A stretch of 64,000 nucleotides of DNA, from NCBI GenBank assembly GCA_963785245.1, contig CAWAUO010000004.1, positions 52,284-116,283 of the forward strand, in the 5' to 3' direction. Shown here one piece after another: positions 37,213 through 46,756 of this stretch. A program made the translations under genes and the position numbers. How positions within the stretch are numbered: the first letter of the stretch is position 1; the number at the start of each line of letters is the position of its first letter. The notes beneath the pieces were generated by a model, which saw only the letters and a program-made list of their open reading frames with translations, was not told the origin of the DNA and did not search any database. The stretch comes from JAHEEL01 sp963785245 (GTDB lineage: Bacteria > Actinomycetota > Acidimicrobiia > Spongiisociales > UBA5794).

Positions 37213-38046
37213 ATGGATTCTACGATGTCACCGGTACTCCCAGCACTTGCCAGCGACGGGGAATCGACACGGGCGACCCTCCATGCCTACGCCCACGCCG
37301 TAGCGGCCCTTCCCCGCGCTCATGCGCTTCCGCACCCGCTGTGGTGGCACATCTCCCTGAGTGTTCGCCCCGATGGTCTGGTGACTGAGGCGATGGCACT
37401 TCCGGATGGGGGAGCAGCGCTGGTTCGCATGGACCCGAGGACGAACATGGTCGTGTTCGAGACATCCTCGGGCGCAACGCGATCCTTCCCGATGAACGCC
37501 GGGCTCACAGCGACCGAGATGGGTGACGCCCTGATTGCTGCAGCCGCCGAGTTCGGCCTGATCGGCGACTACGACCGTTCGAAGTTCGAGAACGATGATG
37601 CCCGACCGTACGACGCAGATGATGCGCTGGGCCTCTTCCAGGCTCTCGTGACGGCGCACGGCCTGCTGGCGATCCATCGGAGCCGCATCGGCGGGAACGC
37701 CGGTCCGATCCAGCTGTGGCCCCACGGCTTCGACCTGGCCTTTGAGTGGTTCGGGACCCGCATGGTCGCGACCAGCGATATGGCCGAATCCTCCGAGGCC
37801 CCGGCTCAGATCAACCTCGGCCTCTATCCGGCCGGTGACGCCTACTTCTACTCGAATCCATGGCCGTTCGACGCCGGCAGCCTGCTCGATATCGAACTCC
37901 CTGACGGCGCTGCGTGGTACACCGATGGCTGGGAGGGCTCGATGCTGGCCTACGCCGATGTCGCCGGTGCACCCGACGGTCCCGAACGGGTGCTCGCCTA
38001 CGCCCGAGCCGTGTTCGACGCCGCCGAACCGGGTCTCACGGACTGA
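37213..38046 (+). CDS. DUF5996 family protein
   Basis: A 277-residue cytosolic protein with the DUF5996 features WWHISLSVRPDGL near the start, QLWPHGFDLAFEWFG in the middle and YFYSNPWPF near the C-terminus. The function is unknown. Start ATG 37213 or 37225. It is divergent from the carbonic anhydrase gene. Confidence 0.82.
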   Translation: MDSTMSPVLPALASDGESTRATLHAYAHAVAALPRAHALPHPLWWHISLSVRPDGLVTEAMALPDGGAALVRMDPRTNMVVFETSSGATRSFPMNAGLTATEMGDALIAAAAEFGLIGDYDRSKFENDDARPYDADDALGLFQALVTAHGLLAIHRSRIGGNAGPIQLWPHGFDLAFEWFGTRMVATSDMAESSEAPAQINLGLYPAGDAYFYSNPWPFDAGSLLDIELPDGAAWYTDGWEGSMLAYADVAGAPDGPERVLAYARAVFDAAEPGLTD

Positions 38047-38139
38047 CGCAGGCTCTCGCTGGTACGGGATCGACCTCGACACCCGGCCTGAATGCCGCCA
38101 GTCGTTCGCCCCCGGCTACGCTCGCGGGCAGGAGGTTGC

Positions 38140-38751
38140 ATGGCATTCCCCGAACCGTTCTTCCGCTGGCGCCCGCATCCGTGGCACGGCCTCGACCCGG
38201 GTCCGGACGCGCCGGAGATCGTCACCGCGTTCATCGAGATCTCGCCATTCGACTTCGTTAAGTACGAGGTGGAGAAACGGACGGGCTATCTGAAGGTCGA
38301 CCGGCCGCAGCGGGGGAGTAGCTCACCGCCGACGCTCTACGGTCTGATTCCGAAGACGTTCTGTGCTGAACGGGTCGCTGCGCTCTCACCGGAGGTCACG
38401 GAAGCCGATCGGGATCCGCTCGATATCTGCGTCATCTCCGAGCGAGCCATCGACCGGTCCGAGATCATGCTCAACGCCAGGGTGGTCGGCGGTCTGCGGA
38501 TGATCGACCACGGTGAGGCAGACGACAAGATCATCGCAATCCTCGTCGATGACGCCGTCCTCGGAGGAGCACGCGATATCACCGATATCCCGGTCGCCCT
38601 CATCGATCGGCTCGAGCATTACTTCCTCACCTACAAGACGATGCCGGGAGAAGAGGACCAGGTCCAGATCCCCGAGATCTACGGCCACGACCATGCCGTA
38701 AGGGTGGTTGCCGAGGCGATGGCCGACTACGACGAACACTACGGCGGGTAG
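38140..38751 (+). CDS. ppa: Inorganic pyrophosphatase (family I)
   Basis: A 203-residue soluble pyrophosphatase. The signature DRDPLDICV holds the active-site Asp residues, EISPFDFVKYEVEKRTGYLKVDRP is the N-terminal substrate region and YGLIPKTF is the next strand. It hydrolyses PPi to drive biosynthesis. The N-terminus is longer than in E. coli Ppa and the family variant is less common. The RBS is GGAGG before ATG 38140. Confidence 0.88.
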   Translation: MAFPEPFFRWRPHPWHGLDPGPDAPEIVTAFIEISPFDFVKYEVEKRTGYLKVDRPQRGSSSPPTLYGLIPKTFCAERVAALSPEVTEADRDPLDICVISERAIDRSEIMLNARVVGGLRMIDHGEADDKIIAILVDDAVLGGARDITDIPVALIDRLEHYFLTYKTMPGEEDQVQIPEIYGHDHAVRVVAEAMADYDEHYGG

Positions 38752-38773
38752 CGCAGATCGGAGGATCCGGGCA

Positions 38774-41152
38774 GTGACGATCGACTCCAGCGAACGCGGG
38801 CTCACGACGACCGAGGTCGCCGAGCGTGTCGACGCGGGGCAGGTCAACACCGTCGAGACTCGAGGCTCGCGGTCGGTTGCCGACATCTTGCGATCGAACC
38901 TCCTGACCAGGTTCAACGCGATTATGTCGGTGATGCTCGTGATCGTGTTGATCTTCGGGCATCTCGCGGATGCGCTGTTCGGATTTGTGATGGTGGCGAA
39001 CGCCATCATCGGGATCGTCCAGGAACTCCGTGCAAAGAGGACGCTCGATCGACTGAGCGTGCTTGTCGCACCGAATGTCACCGTCGTTCGTGACGGCGCA
39101 ACAACTGAGATACCGACCGATGACGTGGTCCTGGACGATGTCATCGAACTGTCGTCAGGAGACCAGGTCCCTGCTGATGGCACCGTCCTCGTGTCTGGCA
39201 GCGTTCAGGTCGATGAGTCGCTCGTCACCGGAGAAGCCGACCCGCTCCACAAGAGTCCCGGGGATCCGATCCTGTCCGGGTCGTTCATCGTGGCCGGATC
39301 GGTGACGATCCGGGCGACCGCTGTGGGGGAAGACGCCTACGCCCAGCACCTCGCGGCCGAGGCGAAGAAGTTCGCCCTCACGAAGAGCGCGCTTCAGCAG
39401 GGGATCGACCGGATCCTGCGTGTCGTCACCTGGATGCTCATCCCGATCGGCGGTCTGTTGATGTGGAGCCAGATGCAGACCGATCGATCGTTCGGCGAGG
39501 CAATGGTTTCAACGGTGGCCGGCGTGGTCGGCATGGTGCCCCAGGGACTTGTCCTTCTCGTGTCGATGGCGTCGGCGGTAGCGGTGATCCGACTCGGCAG
39601 GCGGAACGCCCTCGTGCAGGAGTTGCCTGCCGTTGAGACCCTTGCCCGTGTGGACGTCGTGTGCGTCGACAAGACCGGCACGCTCACCACAGGAATCGTC
39701 CGCCATCGCGAAACGGTCTCCCTCACCGATCGCGTCCCCGGCGATCTCGCAAGTGCGGTTGCCGCAATTGCGGCTGCCGATCCTCACCCGAATCCGACGA
39801 TGCAGGGGGTTGCGCAGGCCTACCCGGATGACCCTGGATGGGACGTTGAACGCTTCGTTCCGTTCTCCTCCGAACGGAAGTTCTCGGCCGTACGATTCAC
39901 GGACGGCTACTCATGGGTGCTCGGAGCGCCCGAGATCGTCGTGGGAGAGTCCGACCCGGCGCTGCTCAACCGCCTGCGTCCGATTGCCGCCAGGGGCGAG
40001 CGGGTCCTGCTCGTTGCCGCAACCGATGCCCCGCTCCCCGACCACGATGGGGATCTCCCTGCCCGCCTCAAACCCATTGGCTACCTGACATTCGCGGAGG
40101 AGATACGGTCGGATGCCGCCGACACAGTCGCCTACTTCATCGAGCAGAACGTCGCGCCGAAGGTCATATCGGGTGACGCGGCGTTGACCGTCGGTTCGAT
40201 CGCAGGGGCGGTCGGGATTCCCGGCGCCGACCGAGCCATCGATGCCCGCACGCTGCCGGAAGCCGACACCACAGACTTCGACGCAGCCATCAACGGAGGC
40301 TCGGTGTTCGGCCGAGTCGTCCCGGACCAGAAGCGCCACATGGTCACCGCCATGCAAAGCGCCGGGCACACGGTGGCGATGACCGGGGACGGTGTCAACG
40401 ACGTGCTGGCGCTCAAGGGCGCGGACATTGGGATTGCGATGGGATCAGGAGCGCCCGCTACCCGGGCCGTCGCGCAGATCGTCCTGCTCGACAATCGCTT
40501 CTCGTCCCTGCCCTACGTGGTCGCGGAGGGGCGCCGCGTGATCGCCAACATGGAGCGGGTGGCGTCGCTGTTCGTGACCAAGACCATCTACGCGGCAATC
40601 CTGGCAGTCGCCATCGGTTTCGCCGGATGGGCCTTCCCTCTGCTCCCGCGGCACCTGACGCTGATCGGATCGCTCACGATCGGCATCCCGGCGTTCTTCC
40701 TGTCGTTCGAGGCTACCGAAGAGCCGGTACGACCGGGCGCCTTCAGCAGGATCATGAGGTTCGCGGTGCCGTCAGGGGTCGTCGCGGCGACCGCTGCCTA
40801 TGGCGTCTACAGCGCAGCGCGGGTGATCGACGGTGACCTCACGATTGCGAGGAGTGCCACCACAATCACGATGGTTCTCGTTGGCATGTGGGTGCTGACC
40901 GAGCTCGTCATCCCCCTCACCCCGAGCCGCGCCACGCTGGTCGGTGCGATGATCGCCGCGTTTGCGCTCGTGCTTGCTGTGCCGTTCGGACGAGCGTTCT
41001 TCGATCTGGTGATCCCTCCGCTCGACATCGCTGCCGTGATCGCCGTCGTCGCGGTCGTGTCGGCTGCCGTCCTGCATGTGGTGCTTCACGCGATCGATCA
41101 CCACGAAGGTCGCTGGGTACCATGGCTCGGCAGCGACGAGGAGGATGAGTGA
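38774..41152 (+). CDS. ctpE: CtpE-like P-type ATPase (calcium/cation)
   Basis: A 792-residue P-type ATPase. The actuator loop is LVTGEADPL, phosphorylation site DKTGTLTTG, hinge GDGVNDVLALKGADIGIAMG; about ten membrane helices in total. The opening (LTTTEVAERVDAGQVN) and the segment VANAIIGIVQELRAKRTLD match the actinobacterial CtpE group, known in mycobacteria for Ca2+ uptake. GTG 38774 has GGAGG upstream. It overlaps the acyltransferase gene by 4 bases. Confidence 0.88.
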   Translation: MTIDSSERGLTTTEVAERVDAGQVNTVETRGSRSVADILRSNLLTRFNAIMSVMLVIVLIFGHLADALFGFVMVANAIIGIVQELRAKRTLDRLSVLVAPNVTVVRDGATTEIPTDDVVLDDVIELSSGDQVPADGTVLVSGSVQVDESLVTGEADPLHKSPGDPILSGSFIVAGSVTIRATAVGEDAYAQHLAAEAKKFALTKSALQQGIDRILRVVTWMLIPIGGLLMWSQMQTDRSFGEAMVSTVAGVVGMVPQGLVLLVSMASAVAVIRLGRRNALVQELPAVETLARVDVVCVDKTGTLTTGIVRHRETVSLTDRVPGDLASAVAAIAAADPHPNPTMQGVAQAYPDDPGWDVERFVPFSSERKFSAVRFTDGYSWVLGAPEIVVGESDPALLNRLRPIAARGERVLLVAATDAPLPDHDGDLPARLKPIGYLTFAEEIRSDAADTVAYFIEQNVAPKVISGDAALTVGSIAGAVGIPGADRAIDARTLPEADTTDFDAAINGGSVFGRVVPDQKRHMVTAMQSAGHTVAMTGDGVNDVLALKGADIGIAMGSGAPATRAVAQIVLLDNRFSSLPYVVAEGRRVIANMERVASLFVTKTIYAAILAVAIGFAGWAFPLLPRHLTLIGSLTIGIPAFFLSFEATEEPVRPGAFSRIMRFAVPSGVVAATAAYGVYSAARVIDGDLTIARSATTITMVLVGMWVLTELVIPLTPSRATLVGAMIAAFALVLAVPFGRAFFDLVIPPLDIAAVIAVVAVVSAAVLHVVLHAIDHHEGRWVPWLGSDEEDE

Positions 41153-42486
41153 CGGCGGAACGGTCGACCACGCACCTCACCAGGCGCGAGCGGTTCATCA
41201 AGAACGTCGCGGGGCTGGCCGTCCGTCTGATCTACCGCAGCGTCGAGGTGCGTCAGATCGCCGGGGAGACCTCGAGCGGACCGCAACTTGCCGTCTCCAA
41301 CCACTTCGGCGGCTTCTCGGATGCCCTCATTCAGGCATATGCCCTCGATCGGGTGCCCCGCTTCATCGCGCGTGACGTGATTTGGCGGTATCCGATTGCC
41401 AAGGAGTTGATGGAGTTCTTCCGCGCCATTCCCACGCACAAGCCGGAAGACAAGGGACCGGCCGGCAATGACCAGATGTTCCATTCGACCTACACCGCAC
41501 TCGGCGAAGGCGATCTCGTGATGATCTTTCCGGAGGGCATCACCGTGGACGATCCGTCGATTGCTCGCGTGAAGACCGGTGCCGCCCGAATCGCCATGGG
41601 CGCTCGAGCATCAGGCGTCGAGGAGATCCAGATCATCCCGTCCGGAATCCACTACGACGACAAGGCTGCATTCCGATCGAAGGTGTGGGTGAACGTCGGC
41701 GCACCGCTTGATCTCGACGAGGAAATCGGCACCTATGCCGAGGCCGGCACGGCGCTGGATGCGTCGAATCGTGATGCCGTCCGGGCGTTGACGGCAGATA
41801 TCGAAGAGCGCCTCCGTCGATCGGCTCCCGACTACGCGGATTGGGAAGAGGAACGTGCACTGACGTCCGCGGCATCGATCGCGCTTCGGTCGATCCCCGG
41901 TGCACCGGCCGATGTGGACTACGGCGAGGAGTCGGCACTCGCCAATCTCCTCTCGCAGCGACCGCAGGGGACCAAGAACAGCATCGCCGCAGCCGTGGAC
42001 ACCTACACCGCCGACCTCGACGCCGTCGGCCTGAACGACCAGCAGATGGTGACCTCTCACCAGAGTCGGCGTTCCTTCCTCTGGCGCATGATCTGGAACC
42101 TCATCGTCGGCATCCTTCTGCTGCCATTCGCCCTCGCCGGTCTCCTGATCAACATCATTCCGTTCGTGCTCCTGTGGCTGATCGGACGGATCAAGATGGA
42201 TCCGGCCATGGCGGCCACGGTGAAGCCGGCCTCAGCCATCCTCCTGTTCTTGATCACGTGGGGGATCGCCGGTTGGTCCGGCTGGACCTGGTCCGGAATC
42301 GAGGGCGTGGCAGCGGTCCTGCTCGTCATGCCGCTGTACGTGTTTGCTCTGTTCGCGCTGGTTGAACGCGGGCGCCTCATCTGGCGGGCATGGAATGGCT
42401 GGTGGCGCTCGCACCGCACCGACCTTCACAGGGGCGTCCTAAACCACCGCCGAGCCGTCGTCCAAGCCGTCTCCGACGCCCTGTAG
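41149..42486 (+). CDS. PlsC-like lysophospholipid acyltransferase with membrane C-terminus
   Basis: A 445-residue protein with the 1-acyl-glycerol-3-phosphate acyltransferase motifs: NHFGGFSD (motif I, N-H-x4-D-like), RFIARDVIWRYPI (motif II region) and VMIFPEGITVDD (motif III). The C-terminal 150 residues hold four hydrophobic segments, longer than plain PlsC. It likely acylates a glycerolipid or a related acceptor. GTG 41149 overlaps the CtpE-like ATPase stop, so the two are coupled. Confidence 0.87.
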   Translation: MTAERSTTHLTRRERFIKNVAGLAVRLIYRSVEVRQIAGETSSGPQLAVSNHFGGFSDALIQAYALDRVPRFIARDVIWRYPIAKELMEFFRAIPTHKPEDKGPAGNDQMFHSTYTALGEGDLVMIFPEGITVDDPSIARVKTGAARIAMGARASGVEEIQIIPSGIHYDDKAAFRSKVWVNVGAPLDLDEEIGTYAEAGTALDASNRDAVRALTADIEERLRRSAPDYADWEEERALTSAASIALRSIPGAPADVDYGEESALANLLSQRPQGTKNSIAAAVDTYTADLDAVGLNDQQMVTSHQSRRSFLWRMIWNLIVGILLLPFALAGLLINIIPFVLLWLIGRIKMDPAMAATVKPASAILLFLITWGIAGWSGWTWSGIEGVAAVLLVMPLYVFALFALVERGRLIWRAWNGWWRSHRTDLHRGVLNHRRAVVQAVSDAL

Positions 42487-42499
42487 ACCGGCGACCTCT

Positions 42500-44353
42500 T
42501 CAGCCTTCGGCGATCTTCGCGGCGCGCTCGATCTCGGACTCGCGGAGGCGGGCTTCTATGCTCTCCATCTGCTCGTCCGAAACATCCGTGAGGCCGTACG
42601 CGGTGCTGACGAAGTCCGCGAGGTCGGCGCGGTAGTCGTGGCCGAGCGCGTTGAAGGCGCCGGGAACGACGGTCGCTGCGTTCTTCGTATCGATGGCCGT
42701 CTGCCAGAACGTCACGGCAGGGACCCACCGCTGGGACCGTGAGACGTTCGGCGGGCGCTGTTCCGGTGGACCGAGCCAGGATGGCTCCTGATAGGCCAGA
42801 TCGAGGCCGAAACGGGTCACAGGATCCTCGTGGTGGTCGAGAAAGAAGAACCGGATCGATTCCCGTTCATCGCCGGGCAGGGCGCGGTACTCGTCGATCG
42901 AGGCGAACCGCCCGAAGCGGGTGTCATCGATGGTGGGCCCGCCTTCGAGGAGCTCCTTCCGCCACTTGCCTGCATACGGCGTGCCCGCCCAGAGCCCACG
43001 ATCGATGCGAAGCTCGTCGAGGATCTCAGTGCCGCCCCCTACGAACCCACCCTGGCTCGTCTGCGCACCGAGGCTCTCGCCGTAGAGCACGACACGGGGA
43101 CGATGGGCAGGGTCGCGCTGGGACAGGACGTCGTTGATCGCCTGCAGGAGCGCGGTGTGTTGCTCGATGGCGAGCGGGATCTTCCCGACGGAGAGCATGG
43201 AAGGGAGCGAACCGTATTGGATCGCGACCGAGGCGACATCGCCTCGTGCCAGGTACTCGGCCGCTTCGACCGGGATGTAGTTGAAATAGCCCGTGCCGGC
43301 AGGAGAACCGACGATGAGAAGGGATCGATCGAACGCCCCGGTGCGCAGCAACTCCTCGATCGCGAGGGCGACCCGATCCTCGACCGTGTCTGCGGAGGCA
43401 ACACCCACGTACACGCGGATCGCGTCCATCGCACCGCTCTCGCTGAGGACCTCGTCGATCTGCCCCCCGGTCGACGCCTCGATCACGAACCGGCGCCCCT
43501 GGAGACCGAGGTCCTCAAAGGAGACCACGCTGTCGGAGCTTCCGCTGACGGTCTCGGCCTCGGGTGGTTCCGCGTACCGGACCTCGGTGCGGCGGTTCGA
43601 GGCCGAGATCTTGCCGAGCAGGCGGCCGAGACCGGTCCGGACGCCATACACGAGGCTCCCACCGAGAACCGCGTGGGTGACGGGGAGCCATGCCGCACTG
43701 GGGCCGCCAACCTTGCCTTCGAGGAGCGACGCGGCAGCCTCGGCTGCTTTGCGTTCTGCCATGATCACGACGCCGGCACCGACCGCGATGCCCGTGCCAA
43801 CCGCGAGCGTCCATGCGACGTTCCCGGTGACCGGCGCTTCGCGCCCGTCGACCTCGTAGCGGCCGAGGCGATCGCTGAGGTAGACGAGCGAGACCGCGTC
43901 GACTGCGGCCCCGGTCCCTGCGAATGCAGCGCCTCGTGACAATCGACCCCGCGCTGTGGCGGCGCCAACGGATCGGCGGGCGATGTCCATGGTGATGGCA
44001 GCGGCCGATGCATACGAGCGTGTCTGGGCGGCGGTGACCGCCAGGGATCCCAAGCGAGAATGCCGGAGCTTCGGACCGGCGAGAACGGCGAACGCGGCGG
44101 ATGCAACCCCCGCTACGGCATCAGTGGCGACGGGGGCGGCGAGCGGAACACGCTGAATGACTTGTGTGTAGCCGCTCCCGGCAACGTATCCCGAGGCGAA
44201 CGATCCGGCGACCACGAGGGCCTGATCCGTTCGGGGTCGTTCCATCAGGGACGGCTGGTTGGATTCGATCGCCGCTGCCGCACCGAGTGCGAGTCCGGTT
44301 TGGACGTGCGGCTTCTTCAGGAAGGAGGCCAGCGGCCGGAGCGGATTCATCAT
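42500..44353 (-). CDS. Membrane alpha/beta-hydrolase family protein (Abhydrolase_9-like)
   Basis: A 617-residue protein. The N-terminal half has several hydrophobic segments, and the C-terminal half is an alpha/beta hydrolase of the DUF2319-like type with nucleophile elbow YGESLGAQ (about residue 430) and the earlier SPAGTGYFNYIPVEAAEY. It is a candidate membrane-bound esterase; the substrate is unknown. It is convergent with the acyltransferase gene and lies downstream of the holin-like gene. Confidence 0.83.
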   Translation of the reverse strand: MMNPLRPLASFLKKPHVQTGLALGAAAAIESNQPSLMERPRTDQALVVAGSFASGYVAGSGYTQVIQRVPLAAPVATDAVAGVASAAFAVLAGPKLRHSRLGSLAVTAAQTRSYASAAAITMDIARRSVGAATARGRLSRGAAFAGTGAAVDAVSLVYLSDRLGRYEVDGREAPVTGNVAWTLAVGTGIAVGAGVVIMAERKAAEAAASLLEGKVGGPSAAWLPVTHAVLGGSLVYGVRTGLGRLLGKISASNRRTEVRYAEPPEAETVSGSSDSVVSFEDLGLQGRRFVIEASTGGQIDEVLSESGAMDAIRVYVGVASADTVEDRVALAIEELLRTGAFDRSLLIVGSPAGTGYFNYIPVEAAEYLARGDVASVAIQYGSLPSMLSVGKIPLAIEQHTALLQAINDVLSQRDPAHRPRVVLYGESLGAQTSQGGFVGGGTEILDELRIDRGLWAGTPYAGKWRKELLEGGPTIDDTRFGRFASIDEYRALPGDERESIRFFFLDHHEDPVTRFGLDLAYQEPSWLGPPEQRPPNVSRSQRWVPAVTFWQTAIDTKNAATVVPGAFNALGHDYRADLADFVSTAYGLTDVSDEQMESIEARLRESEIERAAKIAEG

Positions 44354-44396
44354 GGGCGGTACCTCTGAGTTGGGAACGCTGGGCAGATTGCGGGAG

Positions 44397-44750
44397 TCAT
44401 TCGGGGCCGATCTGGTTGAGGAGCGACGCCACGATCGTGAGGATGAGCGCTCCGGTGAGTGTCGCCAGGAAGCTCTCGCTCGAGAGGCCGACGTCGGCGT
44501 CCCGGGCGATCCAGATCGCGGCCGCCATCAAGGAGACGTTGACGACGAGCGTGAACAGACCGAGGGTCAGGACTCTGAGCGGGAGCGTGAGAAGCTTGGC
44601 GATCGGCCGGATGATCGCATTGAACAGTCCGATGCCAAGGCCAAAGATGAGCCACCACCACCACTCGCCGGTGAATGAGAGTCCGGGCACGAGCCACACC
44701 GTCAGCCACGCTGCGGCGCTGTTCAGGCCGATTCGGAGCAGGAGGTGCAT
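44397..44750 (-). CDS. Phage holin family (superfamily IV) membrane protein
   Basis: A 117-residue four-helix membrane protein of the type annotated as mycobacterial phage holin superfamily IV (DUF360-like): PGLSFTGEWWWWLIFGLGIGLFNA, then RPIAKLLTLPLRVLTLGLF. Despite the name it is a common chromosomal envelope protein, not a phage remnant. ATG 44750, with an in-frame TTG at 44768. Confidence 0.82.
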   Translation of the reverse strand: MHLLLRIGLNSAAAWLTVWLVPGLSFTGEWWWWLIFGLGIGLFNAIIRPIAKLLTLPLRVLTLGLFTLVVNVSLMAAAIWIARDADVGLSSESFLATLTGALILTIVASLLNQIGPE

Positions 44751-44769
44751 CTCCAGAACCCTACCCAAC

Positions 44770-45402
44770 TCACACGATGCGGCGTTCGGACGCCCACCTG
44801 GCCAGTTCGTGGCGGTTCGACAACTGCAGCTTGCGTAGCACGGCTGAAACGTGCGTCTCGACGGTCTTCACCGAGATCGAGAGTCGGGTCGCGACCTGCT
44901 TGTAGGCGTAGCCGCGTGCGATCTGGCGGAGGACCTCGCGTTCGCGTGGCGTCAGCTGGTCGAGTTCGGGATCGGCCTCGACCGGCACCGTGTCTGAGAA
45001 GGCATCGAGTACGAAGCCGGCGAGTTTCGGTGAGAACACTGCGTCGCCGGCGGCGATCCGCTCGATGGCGTCTGCGAGCGCCTCCGGTTCGATGGATTTG
45101 GTGACGTACCCACGTGCACCCGCCCGGATCATCGCGATGACGTCCTCCGGGGCATCCGAGACCGAGAGCGCGAGGAAACGGATGTCCGGGTTCGTGTCGA
45201 GCACGTTGCCGACAACTGAGAGGCCGCCTCCACCTGGCATGTGGACATCGACGAGAACGACATCGGGCCGATTCTTGCGGATTCCGTCCACGGCGGCATC
45301 GACGTCTGTGGACCAACCCGCGACGTCGAAACGCTCTGAGAGTTCGGCGCGTACGCCGCTCAGGAAGAGTTCGTGGTCGTCAACGAGGTAGATAGATGTC
45401 AT
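44770..45402 (-). CDS. NarL/LuxR-type response regulator (LiaR-like)
   Basis: A 210-residue regulator. The receiver domain has phosphoacceptor Asp52 in VVLVDVHMP and the conserved Lys in YVTKS; the HTH of LuxR type is LTPREREVLRQIARGYAYKQVA, with KTVETHVSAVLRKL. It partners the adjacent kinase, whose stop it overlaps by 4 bases. The inverted repeat upstream of the divergent PspC gene is a plausible target. Confidence 0.92.
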   Translation of the reverse strand: MTSIYLVDDHELFLSGVRAELSERFDVAGWSTDVDAAVDGIRKNRPDVVLVDVHMPGGGGLSVVGNVLDTNPDIRFLALSVSDAPEDVIAMIRAGARGYVTKSIEPEALADAIERIAAGDAVFSPKLAGFVLDAFSDTVPVEADPELDQLTPREREVLRQIARGYAYKQVATRLSISVKTVETHVSAVLRKLQLSNRHELARWASERRIV

Positions 45403-46625
45403 CGGCTCCCCGATCGTAGATGGACTTCGGTGCCTTCGTCTGGCGCGGACATCACGATCGCCTCGCCGCCGGCGCGTGCCATACGGGCGGTGATCGACTC
45501 GGAGATGCCCTTCCGGTCCTCGGGCACCGCCTGCGGACTGAACCCGACACCCTGGTCGGTGACCCAGGCGTCAACGGCGTCGTCGGTGCACTCGACGTAG
45601 ACAGAGATGGATCGGGCTCCGGAGTGTTCGGCCGCGTTGGCCATCGCCTCGGACGATGCGGCCACGAGCGGATTCAGACCGTCATCGAGGGCACGGTCTC
45701 CGACAACGACGACTTCGACCGGCACGTTGAAGTCGGCCTCGACCTTGGACGCGGCCGCTGCGATCGCTCCACCGACGGTCCCGGTGGGCTGAAGACCGGT
45801 CGGTTCGAAGAGCCAGGTGCGCAGGTCGCGTTCCTGGGCCCGGGCGAGGGTGATCATGCGCTGTGGGTCATCGCTGCGCTGGATCATCGCGAGCGTCTGG
45901 AGTACCGAGTCGTGCAGGTGTGCTGCCATGTCGGCGCGTTCCTGCTCGCGGATCCTTGCGCGGCGTTCATCAGAGAGTTCCTCGAAGAGCCCCCAGATCC
46001 ACGGCCCAAAAAGGAGCATGAACCCGGCCGCGGTGAGGAGTACCGCGATGGCGGCCGGCCCAAGTGACTGGATCGAATCGAGCGAGGCGAGTACGACGAC
46101 GATCCCGACGGCCATCAGCGCCGCTCCGACGAAGATCTGGGTCTTGCTTCGTCCGCCGCCGTTCTCGGATGGACGGGTGAGGCGAGAGAGTCGCCTTCTG
46201 GACTCAGCGCTCGACCGGTCCCAGATGAGTGCCGCCCCGAAGATGACCAGCGTCGCGGGCCATACGATCGGGCCGAACCAGAATCCAAGAGCCTCAAGAG
46301 CGATCAGAACCGCCAGGAATCCCAGTGCGAGCCCTACCTGCTGGCCGGTCGTTGCCGGCTGATCGGCCTTGATCATCGAGCCGTACTGTTTCTCGTCCGG
46401 CGTGATGATCCAGCCGGCGAGGTAGCAAAGGATCCCGAACCCTCCAGCGAGTGTCAGCGAGAGGAATCCCGCACGCACATATACGGTCGGAATGCCGAGG
46501 CGGGCGGCGATGCCTGCCGAGAGGCCGGCAACGACGCGATCCTCGTTCGAACGTGTTAGACGGCCGCTGAGGACCTGGAGACGGTCCTGACGTCCCTGCT
46601 GATTGGATGTGGCGGTGTCGTCCAT
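45399..46625 (-). CDS. PspC-domain sensor histidine kinase (LiaS-like, HisKA_3)
   Basis: A 408-residue kinase. The N-terminal PspC domain (GLSAGIAARLGIPTVYVRAGF, then LCYLAGWIITPDEKQ) is fused to about four further membrane segments and a HisKA_3 catalytic module with phosphoacceptor His in MAAHLHDSVLQTLAMI and a C-terminal ATPase domain (SSEAMANAAEHSGA, VTDQGVGFSP). PspC/LiaF-like inputs sense envelope stress. It pairs with the response regulator downstream (ATGA overlap) and is divergent from a second PspC protein. Confidence 0.92.
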   Translation of the reverse strand: MDDTATSNQQGRQDRLQVLSGRLTRSNEDRVVAGLSAGIAARLGIPTVYVRAGFLSLTLAGGFGILCYLAGWIITPDEKQYGSMIKADQPATTGQQVGLALGFLAVLIALEALGFWFGPIVWPATLVIFGAALIWDRSSAESRRRLSRLTRPSENGGGRSKTQIFVGAALMAVGIVVVLASLDSIQSLGPAAIAVLLTAAGFMLLFGPWIWGLFEELSDERRARIREQERADMAAHLHDSVLQTLAMIQRSDDPQRMITLARAQERDLRTWLFEPTGLQPTGTVGGAIAAAASKVEADFNVPVEVVVVGDRALDDGLNPLVAASSEAMANAAEHSGARSISVYVECTDDAVDAWVTDQGVGFSPQAVPEDRKGISESITARMARAGGEAIVMSAPDEGTEVHLRSGSR

Positions 46626-46672
46626 GCGATAGTGATGTTGTCACAGGCGCTCTTGGGCGACAACCCGTGACG

Positions 46673-46701
46673 ACCCTGAGATCACCCTGAGACCTCAGGG
46701 T
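46673..46701. promoter_or_regulatory. Candidate operator between the divergent PspC genes
   Basis: ACCCTGAG occurs at 46673 and at 46684, one helical turn apart, and the second copy forms a perfect inverted repeat with CTCAGGGT (46694-46701, 2-base spacer). It lies between the two divergent starts. It fits a dimeric regulator such as the neighbouring LuxR-type protein. Confidence 0.6.
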
Positions 46702-46756
46702 TCGACCAGGAACATCCCCAATAGCGCTTCTCGACCGATCGGCGCATCATGGTCCC

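Noticed and set aside
44397..44750. A prophage remnant (holin-like gene)
   Set aside because: This family is a common chromosomal membrane protein and no other phage genes are near.
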